Assembly (NCBI GenBank): GCA_030682135.1
Contig: JAUXQT010000005.1
Location: 1 to 64,000 of the forward strand
Source of the DNA: Nitrospirota bacterium
Lineage (GTDB): Bacteria; Nitrospirota; Nitrospiria; Nitrospirales; Nitrospiraceae
Length of the DNA stretch: 64,000 nt
Direction: 5' to 3'
Both the position numbers and the translations under genes were made by a program. Positions 1-9,900 of this stretch are shown in pieces. The notes under the pieces are model-generated. The model worked only from the letters and a program-made list of their open reading frames with translations. It had not been told where the DNA came from and ran no database searches. Within the stretch, counting starts at the first letter, position 1, and every line of letters starts with the position of its first letter.

Positions 1-146
1 TACGACAAGCCTTCGGCGGGCAGGCTCGCCGTTCGTTCCCTCGACGTACTGTTCAAGTACGCCTCGGGCTCTCACGGCTCCGCGTGCCCGTCTCACAACG
101 CGACTGCGCGATTTCGCGACGAACTGTCATGAATAATGCGGGCTAG
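1..146. repeat. Interspersed repeat cut by the left window edge
   Basis: No gene is visible here. The stretch contains a short perfect stem, CGTACT (45-50) and AGTACG (56-61), with a 5-nt loop. Read on the minus strand its sequence around the stem resembles the elements at 16816-16936 and 59986-60106, which carry CGTACC-5 nt-GGTACG at the same place. It ends at GCGGGCTAG, and a GCTAG-type end also borders the other elements. It probably belongs to the same or a related repeat family and begins outside the window. Confidence 0.5.
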
Positions 147-167
147 TCCATCTGGTTTTTCTGGTTC

Positions 168-229
168 GTCTGGTTTGTTTGGTCTGTCTGGTTGGTCTCG
201 TTCAACCAGACAGACCAAACAGACCAGAC
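168..229. repeat. Long inverted repeat of TGGTTTG/CAGACC units
   Basis: Perfect 18-bp arms at 177-194 and 203-220 flank an 8-nt spacer. Weaker pairing extends the arms outward to about 168 and 229. The arms are built from short units of the type GGTCTGTCTGGTT. A related but different inverted repeat lies at 962-1041. It could form a strong hairpin in RNA or DNA. A terminator role is possible, but no U-tract follows. Confidence 0.75.
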
Positions 230-467
230 CAATCTACTGCACCCAATCCGATTCCATCTCAATCAAAAGAGATTCAATCCTTCACTGACCATCGTATCGA
301 CAAACTGACCACGTCATTCTGCTTACATTCACTTCACACAAAAAAACAGATGGTTAGCACGAGCAGTGCCGATGTTCCCATGCCTCAGCAAACTGGCACA
401 CCCCTTGCTCAATAGGACCACTACGTACAGGGCTCTCGAAGGGCATCCGAACAAGGAGGGAATCGAG

Positions 468-554
468 ATGGACTTTGCCGCAACATTAATCGTCTCCAAT
501 ACCCTCATGGCTGCCGTGATCTATCTCGTCGTGACCTGGATCTGGGAGGACTAG
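468..554 (+). CDS. 28-residue single-pass membrane microprotein
   Basis: The start is set by a strong ribosome-binding site, AAGGAGGG, ending 6 nt before the ATG. The product is almost entirely one hydrophobic helix (residues about 4-25), ending in the acidic residues ED. I do not recognise the family. Its size and single helix suit a small accessory subunit or regulator of a membrane complex, but that is inference. It stands alone between two inverted-repeat regions, so no operon partner hints at its job. The clear Shine-Dalgarno and uninterrupted hydrophobic helix are the only evidence that it is real. Confidence 0.5.
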   Translation: MDFAATLIVSNTLMAAVIYLVVTWIWED

Positions 555-910
555 CAGGATGCTGAAAATGCACGCTAGCCTCAGAAGGCCGTCATTCGTG
601 AAACGTGAAACGTATCTCGTCCGAAGAAACGAGCCTATAGCGTACGACTTATAGCAGGACTCACGGTTGGAACTGCCAAAACTATGGGCCGACGCCTTTT
701 CACGACGGACGGCGCTTTTTCTGAGCCATCAGCTATACGCCATACGCTCTTCTCTCCTGCTAACGGCCATGACACAACCCTTAATAATATTGGCGAGACG
801 TGGATCCGGCCCACCCTTCATCTGGCTGCCAGCCGACAACAGCCCGATGACCCCTCAGGTGTTGAGTCCTCTCACCCAGAGCACAACGGCCGACGACGCG
901 TCTTCCCAAC
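555..910. other. Non-coding stretch with repeat fragments
   Basis: No convincing gene was found. Around 598-650 are the units GTGAAACGTGAAACGTATCTCG and TATAGC...TTATAGC. Similar units recur at about 60220-60360 and 18795-18815, so this is part of the dispersed intergenic repeat population. The open frames here have low-complexity, frame-ambiguous translations and no ribosome-binding site. Confidence 0.4.
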
Positions 911-945
911 GGGCCGCGCTTTCACAACCACTGAAAGCGCGGCCC
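911..945. terminator. Strong GC-rich hairpin, terminator-like
   Basis: A perfect 14-bp stem, GGGCCGCGCTTTCA (911-924) paired with TGAAAGCGCGGCCC (932-945), encloses a 7-nt loop. The stem is strong enough to act as a terminator in either direction. The following sequence, GCCTTTGAGG, has only a short T run, so intrinsic termination is probable but not certain. Confidence 0.55.
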
Positions 946-961
946 GCCTTTGAGGCTGTAC

Positions 962-1041
962 GGTTCATCTGGTTTGTTTCGTTTGTCTTGTTATGTGGTC
1001 AAGTCAGACTAACCGAATAAACCAAAGAAACCAGATGAACC
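962..1041. repeat. Inverted repeat, GGTTCATCTGGTTT arms
   Basis: The 14-bp arms at 962-975 and 1028-1041 are perfect complements, separated by 52 nt that also pair in part. The composition (GTTTGTTTCGTTTGT against ACCAAAGAAACC) is like the element at 168-229. Copies of CAGATAGACCAGAT continue to about 1068, just upstream of the response regulator gene. Confidence 0.65.
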
Positions 1042-1100
1042 AAATAGACCAGATAGACCAGATCAACCGTTGGCCGCAAATCGAACAGGGAGGCAGAGCG

Positions 1101-1601
1101 ATGCACGGAGTAATTTTGGTGGTCGATGACAATGACGACCTTCGAGAAACCACGCTCCTCACGTTGAGCCGACAGGGCTATGAAGTCTGGCTCGCCCCTG
1201 ATGGCAACAGCGCGAAGAAGCTGTTAGATCAGCCGGTGCTGGCAAGCGCCGTGTGCACCGTGATCTGCGACCTGGCCATGGCGAACGGAAGCGGAATGGA
1301 CCTCATCCATTATCTCCGGAAAGATCATCCGGCGATCCCCATCATCGTCTACAGCGGGACCGACGACACCGTCTTTCTCCAAGGGATTCTTCAAGACGGT
1401 GTGAGCGACTGGATGCGCAAGCCCGTGTCACGGGACACGATGCTGCAAAAAGTCCGAACCGCCGTCCATCTCTTCACACTCAGGAAACAGCAGGACTCGG
1501 GCAACGAGTCTTCACCGGCGCCAGCCACAACACCAAGAACGGTCTCCTCTTCGGATATCGAGACGCTACAGGAATATCACGACGGGAATACCGGACGGTA
1601 A
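1101..1601 (+). CDS. Single-domain response regulator
   Basis: The 166-residue protein is a receiver domain (residues about 3-125) with a short polar tail and no output domain. Key receiver residues are visible: acidic pair D9/D10, phosphoacceptor D57 in VICDLAM, Ser of VYSG, and Lys of MRKPVS. The ATG at 1101 is preceded by GGGAGG, so longer in-frame starts upstream, which would run through the repeat, are unlikely. CheY/Spo0F-like proteins of this kind act by protein-protein contact or as phosphate shuttles. No kinase is adjacent, so the partner is unknown. Confidence 0.85.
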   Translation: MHGVILVVDDNDDLRETTLLTLSRQGYEVWLAPDGNSAKKLLDQPVLASAVCTVICDLAMANGSGMDLIHYLRKDHPAIPIIVYSGTDDTVFLQGILQDGVSDWMRKPVSRDTMLQKVRTAVHLFTLRKQQDSGNESSPAPATTPRTVSSSDIETLQEYHDGNTGR

Positions 1602-1679
1602 ACCAGACGTCTCACCGCGCCAGGGGAACGATCCTCACGCCGCAGGATACCCTTGACTCTTCCACCAGAATCGCTCGCT

Positions 1680-1716
1680 GAATCTAATTGGATTCTCCCT
1701 CAATCCAATTAGATTC
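1680..1716. repeat. Perfect 15-bp inverted repeat
   Basis: GAATCTAATTGGATT (1680-1694) is mirrored by AATCCAATTAGATTC (1702-1716) across 7 nt. It lies 78 nt after the response regulator stop and could be a terminator hairpin, but lacks a T-tract. The core AATCCAATTGGATT recurs as a perfect 14-bp palindrome at 15955-15968. Confidence 0.6.
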
Positions 1717-2225
1717 AGCCGGAATCTGTCCGGGACATCTGTGTGGCCTTCCATACCGGTCTCTTTTCATCTGAAATCAGAAAAACCTGCCAATTTTGGA
1801 GACAATCACGAAAGGCTTCTTACAGGGGGGGCTCCAACTGCTGCTGGCACATCCATTGCGATACACCACGACAGGAAGGCGTGAGACGAGAATCGGAACA
1901 GGAATTTCGCGTCAGTGACCGCCGACACAGGCACTCCTTCCATGTATTGATTTCCTCCTGAGGAAAGGCCCAGTCCATCAATGAACGAGCATGGAAGCAA
2001 CGGACGATTCTTCTCCCTCAAACCGAGATTGTTGCGATGCGCTGGGCTGAACCAAGCAATCCTTCCACGAGGCATCAACTCCGCTCGCTCAGATAGACAG
2101 ATGACAACCGCCATGGGAGCCGCACCCACTCAAACCATGGGAGAACCAATATCTCGCGGGAACTGGGAGCACTAATAGAAGCGCTTCACGAGCAACAGCT
2201 GGCGGATGGCTCTCGATGAATGGGA
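1717..2225. other. Unassigned stretch, no convincing gene
   Basis: Short frames exist on both strands but none has a recognisable domain. The best candidate is a minus-strand frame at 1806-1943 (45 residues) preceded by AGGAGG at 10-nt spacing. Its composition is unremarkable and I do not call it. Non-coding DNA or a decayed gene are both possible. Confidence 0.3.
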
Positions 2226-2630
2226 TCAGCGAGTAACATCGAGAGGAACGGCTGGAACGTCGCAGGACGGGAAAAGAAATGGCAGCAGATCGGGATTCAC
2301 AAGGGCGGGGTCGAGTCCGCGCAGCGGGGAAAAGGATCGACCATTCATATGAATGGCAATCGATCCATTTTCATTCTGCGACAAGTAGAGCGAGGACGCA
2401 CTAAAGAAGGCGCCGGCTGGCATCGCGACCAGAACCATCGATGGCTCGTTAAAAGAAACGGAAACCGCGGATTGGTCGCTGGCGACAGGGCCAGCAATGG
2501 ATGCCTGAATGGGTGAGAGCGCGAGGGAGGGAATCGTTTGATGAGCAAGATCACCGATCGAAAGCCCTGCGCAGGCCGTGAACGACCAAACAAGGCAGAG
2601 AACCGAAGCCAGGCGACACCAGATATCCAT
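2226..2630 (-). CDS. Exported small hypothetical protein
   Basis: A 134-residue product starts MDIWCRLASV and has a clear signal-peptide-like hydrophobic segment (about residues 7-22). Its end, FTACAG, could be a lipobox or a signal peptidase I site. The ATG at 2630 is chosen because GGGAGG lies 9 nt upstream. A start 27 nt earlier has no ribosome-binding site. The mature part is rich in Ser, Pro and hydrophobic residues, without a recognised domain. It is divergent from the protease gene at 2886, so the roughly 250-bp gap probably holds promoters for both. Function unknown. Confidence 0.55.
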   Translation of the reverse strand: MDIWCRLASVLCLVWSFTACAGLSIGDLAHQTIPSLALSPIQASIAGPVASDQSAVSVSFNEPSMVLVAMPAGAFFSASSLYLSQNENGSIAIHMNGRSFSPLRGLDPALVNPDLLPFLFPSCDVPAVPLDVTR

Positions 2631-2885
2631 TCCCGACGCCCTCCCATAACGAAGCATAGCTTCTATATCGGAAGAGTCTTAGAAATCTGGAGGACATAGT
2701 GTGCTGATGAATGGCTTTTCAACAAGTTGTGGGGGAGTCTTCTGACATGAGGCCGCCCATAGATTTTTCAGGGAGAGCAGATCGGCCCCATCCGAAAGTG
2801 TTATTGAGAAACTCTCATTAAAGGCATAGTTAGATGGTGCTCCTACCCTTTATTTAGTCTGTTTTTTTCTTGAGCGAGGTCTGAC

Positions 2886-5846
2886 TTGGGACTAGAGCGT
2901 TTCTTCTCAAGAAGACAATTCCTCAAAGCCTCCGTTCAAACAATTACCGCGTTCACCCTATTTAAGCAGCTTCTCTCTTCATCAGCTATCGCAGACGATG
3001 CGCTTCCGCCTTTGATCCCTACACCCGACGACCACCTAACTCTTCGGCCTGTAATGGATCTATCCCTCTTTCCTGATCAACTCTCCTTCTCCGATGGCAC
3101 CATTTCGGTTCGCGACCAAACCCGATTGCTACTATTTTTTTGGAATCAGCCACACTCTGCGCCCCTCCTCAAAGACGACGTCGTTACGCTACTGAAGCCC
3201 GCTGGATTGGTTTTAGAAGACGATAAACATGTTAGTGCAGGCGAGACCTCAACAAATCGGCATCTTATCAACCATGGTCCCCGAAGATTTTGGGTTCGAT
3301 CCAAAAACAAAAGGCCGATTACGCGCGGAATGCTCAAAGCCTTAGAAGACGAGGCAGGTGGCAAATTGGAACGAATTGGTCCGGCCTATCAATCCCCGGG
3401 GTCGAAAGACCGGTCAGGTCTCTATTGCCCCCTCCCACATGTCCTGCTGATAAAACCCCAGCCAAAGATGTCCGACAAGGACCTCCAGGAATTCTTTACA
3501 TCGTTCCACCTTATTGAGATTTCCAATATCTCAGTCTACCTCAACGGCTATCGGTACCTGGTCTTAAGAGACCAAGACGATCCGGCTGTGTATGACCTGT
3601 TCCAAAGACTTGTCCGGCACGAGCCCAATATAATCCAGAGTGTTCTTTTCGACATCATGCCGCTCATCAGTCCATTGGCCAGCACTCACGACCCTGATGA
3701 TTTTCTTTATCCTCGGCAGTGGTCCATGACCCGCATTGCGGCTGGAGCAGCGGCATCCGGCTCATCAGGATGGGTGATTTCTCAGGGTGACGGGATTATC
3801 GTCGCGATCGTAGACAAGGGTTGCGATCTCACCCATCCGGACTTGCGCTTCACTCCAACCGGCATATCCGAACCGAGCAGTGGCGCAACATTCGACTTCC
3901 CTGGCGATTATGACGATGGGCCTCGCGACTGGTGCTTGCCTGGAGACTGCCCGGGCCCGGTTAAAGATGGCGGCCCTATAGCAATAGTAACGGTAGATCC
4001 GCAGTATGTCCACGGCACAAAGATGGCTGGAATAATCGGCGCTCTTCACAACAACGGTGCCACGGGAAACGAGGGAATTGCCGGCGTAGCCGGGCAATGC
4101 AGCCTCATGTCCTTGATGTGTGCCAACGCATCGATTGCAGAACGAGCGGTCGCAATCGCCTATGCTGCAACGAATGGCGCCAAGGTCATAAACTATAGTA
4201 TTGCCGAGGGGCAAGACACCTGGGCTAATGAACCTTACACAGGCTGGAAACCTACTATTGATTCGGTCATCCGATCCGCAGCCGAGCAGGCTGTCATCTG
4301 CGCCGCAACCGGAAACTATGCGAGCACTGAGTCTTCCGTCAGATATCCTGCCCAGCTTGACGAATCTGTGATCGCGTGCGGGGCATCGCAGGATATCGAT
4401 ATGCGTCGACCCTCTTCTCAATATGGCGCAGGACTCTCGGTAGTGGCACCAGGCGGGCAGATTGTAAGCACTACTATTCAAGGACAGGGTAATCTTGCTG
4501 GAACTTACGGAGGAACCTTGGATTACGAGTCCGATTTAAATGGAACGTCAGAGGCGACTGCACATGTCTCAGGGCTGGCTGCCATGATCAGGAGTAAGTT
4601 TCCCTCCCTCGGATCCCGCGCAGTCCGGAGCATCATCGAGCGGACAGCAGGCAAAGTACATCCCGATGTATATCCATATCGTTACCGTTCTGAAATGTTC
4701 CCATCGGGCAACCTCCGCTACCCTAGCGGCCCTTGGAACGAACAAGTCGGCTACGGTCGAATCAATTGTCACCATGCCCTGACGTTTTCCGATGTCTGCA
4801 TTAAAGATTATTCGAGTGATACCGGCGTTGAGCCTTCGTCTCCTCCAGCAGGCGAAAATTTTTGGAGCACATCGGGAGTTGCGATCAGGCCATCGGACGA
4901 TGGCGTCTTCCAGCCGGATGATCCGTTGCAATCTAGTATTGTCACCCCAGGGCAGGACAATGTCGTGTACGTTCAGATACTCAACCGCGGACCAGCCTTG
5001 GCACCGAACTTCACTGTAAAATCCCGGCTCGTCCGGTATGCCATGACAGAATTCACGCTGCATGACTGGACAAAGAACATCGATCCTGCGACCGACCCAG
5101 TCTTCGCTTCAGAGCATATTGAGCTGAGCCCCACCAACCCTACGGCAGCAACGTTCAGCAATGTTGCTGCTGGCGCCAGCGTACTCGCAAAATTCGTGCT
5201 TCCGAAACAAGATGTCGATGCCTTCTTCACAAACTTATGGCACCCCTGCATTCTTGCGCATGTTGATTGTTCTACAGACTACGCCTCTCTTAATCACCGG
5301 GCATTTGCCACTACCAGCCCCCAAGTGCTTTTGCTCAATAATTTTGCGCAGCGCAATGTCACCGTTGCCTCAGTTTCTGCAGGCCAGATGAAGAAGTTCC
5401 CTTTTATGATCGGGAACCCTGCAGCTACTTCAGCCAGAATCGGCAAAGCCATTGAAATCATCGTTGAGCGTACGTTGCGTTCGAAAGCTCCCCTCACTCC
5501 TCCTGGTCCTCAGCCGTTGTTGTTTCCCAGAACCCCAGCTCGACTGTCCCTCGACGTAGATCGCTCCCTGCTCCCTGCGGTCAAATTGTTGGCCCCGCTT
5601 GAAGCGATCACCGGTCGCCGAAGGAAAAATGAGGGCAGGATCGGAACTCGCAGCTTTGACTTCGATGAAGCGAGCAAAAGATTCCGCATTCTTCCTTTAG
5701 AAGCTGGCTCAGCTATGTTGTCACTCGAAACGGAGATCCCAAAAACCGCGCGGCCTGGAGATCTATTCCAAACCGATATTTCCCAGCTCAACCGGCATGG
5801 CGAAGTTTTAGGCGGAGTCACGGTCATCTATCACGTCATGGAATAG
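2886..5846 (+). CDS. Tat-exported subtilisin-like serine protease (S8)
   Basis: The 986-residue protein opens with a twin-arginine signal, SRRQFLK at residues 8-14, followed by a hydrophobic stretch, so a folded protease is probably exported through Tat. The S8 triad is visible: D310 in IVDKG, H376 in VHGTKMAG and S555 in NGTSEATAHVSG. Residues 40-290 form a long N-terminal region that may be a prodomain. Residues about 640-986 look beta-rich and may be adhesion or P/CARDB-like modules. The TTG at 2886 is the only start that keeps the Tat signal. It has only a weak ribosome-binding site. The secreted-protein gene 39 nt downstream is probably co-transcribed. The substrate is unknown. The adhesin locus after it is a candidate. 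Confidence 0.85.
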   Translation: MGLERFFSRRQFLKASVQTITAFTLFKQLLSSSAIADDALPPLIPTPDDHLTLRPVMDLSLFPDQLSFSDGTISVRDQTRLLLFFWNQPHSAPLLKDDVVTLLKPAGLVLEDDKHVSAGETSTNRHLINHGPRRFWVRSKNKRPITRGMLKALEDEAGGKLERIGPAYQSPGSKDRSGLYCPLPHVLLIKPQPKMSDKDLQEFFTSFHLIEISNISVYLNGYRYLVLRDQDDPAVYDLFQRLVRHEPNIIQSVLFDIMPLISPLASTHDPDDFLYPRQWSMTRIAAGAAASGSSGWVISQGDGIIVAIVDKGCDLTHPDLRFTPTGISEPSSGATFDFPGDYDDGPRDWCLPGDCPGPVKDGGPIAIVTVDPQYVHGTKMAGIIGALHNNGATGNEGIAGVAGQCSLMSLMCANASIAERAVAIAYAATNGAKVINYSIAEGQDTWANEPYTGWKPTIDSVIRSAAEQAVICAATGNYASTESSVRYPAQLDESVIACGASQDIDMRRPSSQYGAGLSVVAPGGQIVSTTIQGQGNLAGTYGGTLDYESDLNGTSEATAHVSGLAAMIRSKFPSLGSRAVRSIIERTAGKVHPDVYPYRYRSEMFPSGNLRYPSGPWNEQVGYGRINCHHALTFSDVCIKDYSSDTGVEPSSPPAGENFWSTSGVAIRPSDDGVFQPDDPLQSSIVTPGQDNVVYVQILNRGPALAPNFTVKSRLVRYAMTEFTLHDWTKNIDPATDPVFASEHIELSPTNPTAATFSNVAAGASVLAKFVLPKQDVDAFFTNLWHPCILAHVDCSTDYASLNHRAFATTSPQVLLLNNFAQRNVTVASVSAGQMKKFPFMIGNPAATSARIGKAIEIIVERTLRSKAPLTPPGPQPLLFPRTPARLSLDVDRSLLPAVKLLAPLEAITGRRRKNEGRIGTRSFDFDEASKRFRILPLEAGSAMLSLETEIPKTARPGDLFQTDISQLNRHGEVLGGVTVIYHVME

Positions 5847-5885
5847 TGTCATTATGATTTCCCATTCCCCAACAAGGAGGGACGT

Positions 5886-6734
5886 ATGAAAATAGGGTGG
5901 GCTTTCGCTCTTATTCAATGCACTGGCCTGGCGACGGTTACGTTTCTACCACCGGCTTGGGCCCTCACTGTCCAGGTTGGTGGGGTCGAGATTGTGCAAG
6001 GCCAAAATGACGGGGCTGAACCGGCAACAGAACGATCACTCAGCGGTCCTAATGGTGAGGCAGTGAGCTATGGCTGCTTCAAGATCGAAGGGCTCACATC
6101 CGGCAGCAAAGCCAAAGTCGCATATAGCGATACAAATCAGGATACACTGAAGATTGAAAATGCCAAAATCACAGCCACCTCCGCAACTTATACCTCCCCT
6201 TGTACGAGCGATATCGTGGCATGGCACACGTATGATGCGCCGCCCAGTACCAATCCGAGCGGCATTAGATTTCGCCGGAACATTGACGCGGAAGCGCTAC
6301 GTGGGACAAACGGAGCCTCGAACAATTCAATGAAAGTAACCGGATGGATCAATGGAGACGAAATTTGGGGATACGACCAGCGCACTTTCTGCGCCACTCC
6401 CCATCCGACATGCGGCAACTTCAAGTACCAGCGATATGAGGACTGGCTTCATGCGACAAAACCGCTGACCGATCCTCGGGAAATGCGCCTGCAAGTCTGG
6501 TTCACCATGCGATACACAAATGATTTCATCAAGATGCCGCTCACGCAAGTCTATACCGATAGCATCAGTGATGAAGGCAAACCCAATCCTGACTTGCCCG
6601 GCCACTCGACCGGTCATATCGACGACGTGGGATCATGCGTCACGTGCTGCAAGGAGAATCCGCCTGTAAAGCCAGAGGTATTCAGACCAGATAGGTTCAT
6701 CCCGAAGGAGATACCGAAACTGAAACATCCATAA
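5886..6734 (+). CDS. Secreted Cys-containing hypothetical protein
   Basis: A 282-residue protein starts after AAGGAGGG and has an N-terminal signal peptide (about residues 1-26, ending PAWA). The mature part is polar and contains several cysteines (YGCF, SPCT, TFCA, PTCG and a C-terminal SCVTCC group), suggesting disulphide bonds outside the cytoplasm. I do not recognise the family. It lies 39 nt after the Tat protease gene and is probably its operon partner, perhaps a substrate, inhibitor or co-factor. That is inference from position only. Confidence 0.7.
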   Translation: MKIGWAFALIQCTGLATVTFLPPAWALTVQVGGVEIVQGQNDGAEPATERSLSGPNGEAVSYGCFKIEGLTSGSKAKVAYSDTNQDTLKIENAKITATSATYTSPCTSDIVAWHTYDAPPSTNPSGIRFRRNIDAEALRGTNGASNNSMKVTGWINGDEIWGYDQRTFCATPHPTCGNFKYQRYEDWLHATKPLTDPREMRLQVWFTMRYTNDFIKMPLTQVYTDSISDEGKPNPDLPGHSTGHIDDVGSCVTCCKENPPVKPEVFRPDRFIPKEIPKLKHP

Positions 6735-6945
6735 CGGATCAGTGAATCACATCGGATTGACTTTGGACCGGATATGTCCGGTTACAAGTGAAGTAGCGTG
6801 ACCCTGCATGAGCAGTTGATGGTTGCACTGAGACTTTTGCAATTGTCTGTCGTACAAGGCCTTGTCGCAGCTTGGCACAATGGTTGGCAGACCTCTACTG
6901 CAACGTGGCGTACTAAATGTTCCGAATCATGGATGGAAAATCCCC
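6735..6945. other. Gap before the haemagglutinin gene
   Basis: The gap contains a small stem, CCGGA-TATG-TCCGG, near 6769-6782, which may be a weak terminator for the preceding pair. Alternative in-frame starts for the haemagglutinin gene (TTG at 6862, ATG at 6880) fall inside it. No other feature is seen. Confidence 0.3.
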
Positions 6946-9900
6946 ATGGTACAGATCAGATCGAATCCATCTGAGTCACGACTCAGGATCGTCAGGCGGA
7001 TGGCCTTGCTAGGGTGCTGTTATTTACTTTTGATGGCACTTCCCAGCCACAGCCAGCAAGGAGGAGTCCCAACCAAGCTCACCTCTTCGGGACTGGGGAC
7101 GGACATCGTGCTTCCTCCCGCAGGCGGAAATGTCTTTAACATCAATGGAGGAACGGTCAAAACCGGGTCCACCGGCAACAACCTCTTCCACAGCTTTGGA
7201 GAATTTAGCGTCGGAGCCGGGGACATGGCAAGATTCAACAACACCACTTTCGCCCCCAGCATTGCTAACATCCTGGCACGCGTCACTGGCGATAATATTT
7301 CGAGCATCTTTGGAACAGTGGAGTCCACCGTTCCCGGAGCAAACCTCTTCCTCATCAACCCCCGAGGAGTGGTATTTGGTCCCAACGCCTCGTTGCAGGT
7401 CAGCGGCTCCGTCCACTTCAGTACCGCAGACGCCATCGTTCATAGCGACGGTGTACGGTTCGACATGACCTCGACCAGTAACACCTTGACCGCGGCACCG
7501 ATATCCGCCTTTGGATTTCTTGGGAACCCTGTTGGGTCTATCGTGGTACAAGGCAGCCAGCTCTCTACGGCGTCTGGAAAAACGTTGTCGCTCATCGGCG
7601 GTAACGTAGACATCCGAGCCGGCACTCTCGACGACGGTACTGTTCAACCCGCCCGCCTCACGGCTCCAAGCGGTCAGATCAATGTGACCAGTGTTGCCTC
7701 CGCGGCTCATATCTCACTCACAACTCTGGAAACGACAATCAGCGGAGGAAACAGCCCTCCAATCTTTGGAACCATCTCCATTGCAGAACAATCTCTTCTT
7801 GACGCAAGCGGATCACCGGGTGGGACCATCCGGATTCGAGGGGGACAATTCACCATGGATCGCTCCGCTGTTACTGTCGCCCATGCTGGAGAGGGCATAG
7901 CAGGAGAAATCAACATCGTAGCAGACTTGGTGAATCTCACCGGTGGAGCCCAAATTGTCTCGACAAACACCGGGACAACACCAGGGCCCGCCATCACTAT
8001 CACCGCGAATGAATCCATTGCGATCTCAGGCTTCGATACGGAGGGGACACTCACGGGCATCGTACCTACGGTATTCGGACCGGTTCCAAGCGGAATCATT
8101 TCCATGACGTCTTCGAGTGGTACGGGGGGATCCATCACGATTGCACGACAAGGTGCAACTGTGTCTCCGACAGTTACCCTTGAAGAAGGAGGTGCTGTCG
8201 CCAGCATCACATCGGGCTCTGGGGCCGGCGGTGACCTCGTCCTAACGGACATCAAAGCACTCGAAGTCAAATCTGGCGGGCAGATTACCAGCACGAGTGG
8301 GTTGTTCGATCTAGAAACAGGTGAAACCCTAGGTTCAGGAACCGGTGGCCAAATCACCATCCGTGCCGGTGAATCTGTGAACATAGCCGGAGGACAGCTT
8401 GACTTGTTCCAGCAGAGTGCAATTTTCAGCAATACCAGCACGACCGGAAAGGGTGGAGACATTTCCATTTCCGCTCCAACCATCACCGTTGGTGAAGGCG
8501 GCGCAGTCGTGTCCAATGCAGGGGCAGGGGGTGCCGGTGGCGCCCTCACGGTCACCGACTTCTCTACGCTAGCGATTACAGGCTTCTCACCGGGCTTTCT
8601 GAATTCGGTGATTGTGAGCAACGCATCAGCTAACGGTACCGGAGGGCACATTACACTTTCATCACCAGAAGGAACAGTCCTTGTCGATCAACTGGGAGTC
8701 GTCAGAAGTCAGAACACCGGCAGCGCGTCAGGTGGTGACATCGTCGCAAACACCCGTGATGTCATGATCACAAATGGAGGGGCGATTGAAGCATCCGCAA
8801 CGTCGTCGACAGGATCATCGGGAAAGATCACACTGACGGCTGAGCACGATGTGCGTATCATTGGTCAAGTCCAGGATCCGGTTAATCCGGAAGCCTTTGC
8901 ACGCAGTCATGTATTCAACAACGTCTCGGGCATCGACAGCCAGAGCGGGACGAACAATGGAATCGCCATCGTGGCAACCCACGACGTCGAGGTCTCAGGG
9001 GGCGGGCGAGTGGAAAGTATTACAGGAACGGGTAACGGAGGGAACACCTCTATCTCAGCCGATCATGCCATCACGCTTTCAGAACCTCTCACTATTGGCA
9101 TGTCAACACTCGACGGATCGGTTGGATCATTGACTCTGAATGCTCCCATTATCACCCTTCAAGCGCGTGCAGTTATCAGCAGCTCATCAGCTTCTAACGC
9201 TGCCGCGGGCGAGATCCGTCTTGCAGGTGACGTAATCACATTAAAGGAAAGCAGCTCCATTCGCAGCAATACCCAACAAGGTACGGGCCGTGGAGGAACG
9301 ATTGTGGTCGACGCTGAGGATTCAGTATTCCTCTCAGGTGGCTCGAGCATCCAGAGTAATACGACGACAAGTCAAGGCGGTCACGCGGGATCGATTACGG
9401 TCAACGCCGATAACCTCGTGTCTCTCTCCGGAGCAGAAACCGGGATATTCAGCGAAAGCGGGAGCGGCACAAGCCTAGGCACTGGTAACGGGGGAATGAT
9501 TTCCCTTCAAAGTTCTCAAGTTAGGATCACTGACGGAGCAGTGATCTCTGCAAAGAGTAATGGGTCTGGAGCCGCAGGCAGCGTAACCATCGAAGGCACC
9601 GCCAGCCCTGCCCAGTCCATCAGGATTGAGGGGGTGGGCAGCGGCCTCTTCACGGAAACGCAGGGCACAGGCAAGGGCGGAGATATGACGGTTTGGGCCA
9701 ATCAGGTCCAACTCACAGACGGCGCAACGATTTCTTCGAAAACGACTAGCTCGGGCAATGCCGGCGACATCATCCTGAAAATCAATGAGCTTCGTATCGA
9801 TGGCGGCGCGACCATCACGGCGGCCTCGACCGGCTCAGGCAATGCCGGAACCGTCACGATTCAGGGTATAAATAGCCCTGCCAACTCCGTCCTGATCGAA

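Noticed and set aside
667-1020. A plus-strand gene of 117 residues
   Set aside because: No ribosome-binding site, no domain, and it runs through a strong hairpin and the inverted repeat at 962.
1743-2175. Small plus-strand and minus-strand genes
   Set aside because: Frames are short, overlap on both strands and show no domain or reliable signal.
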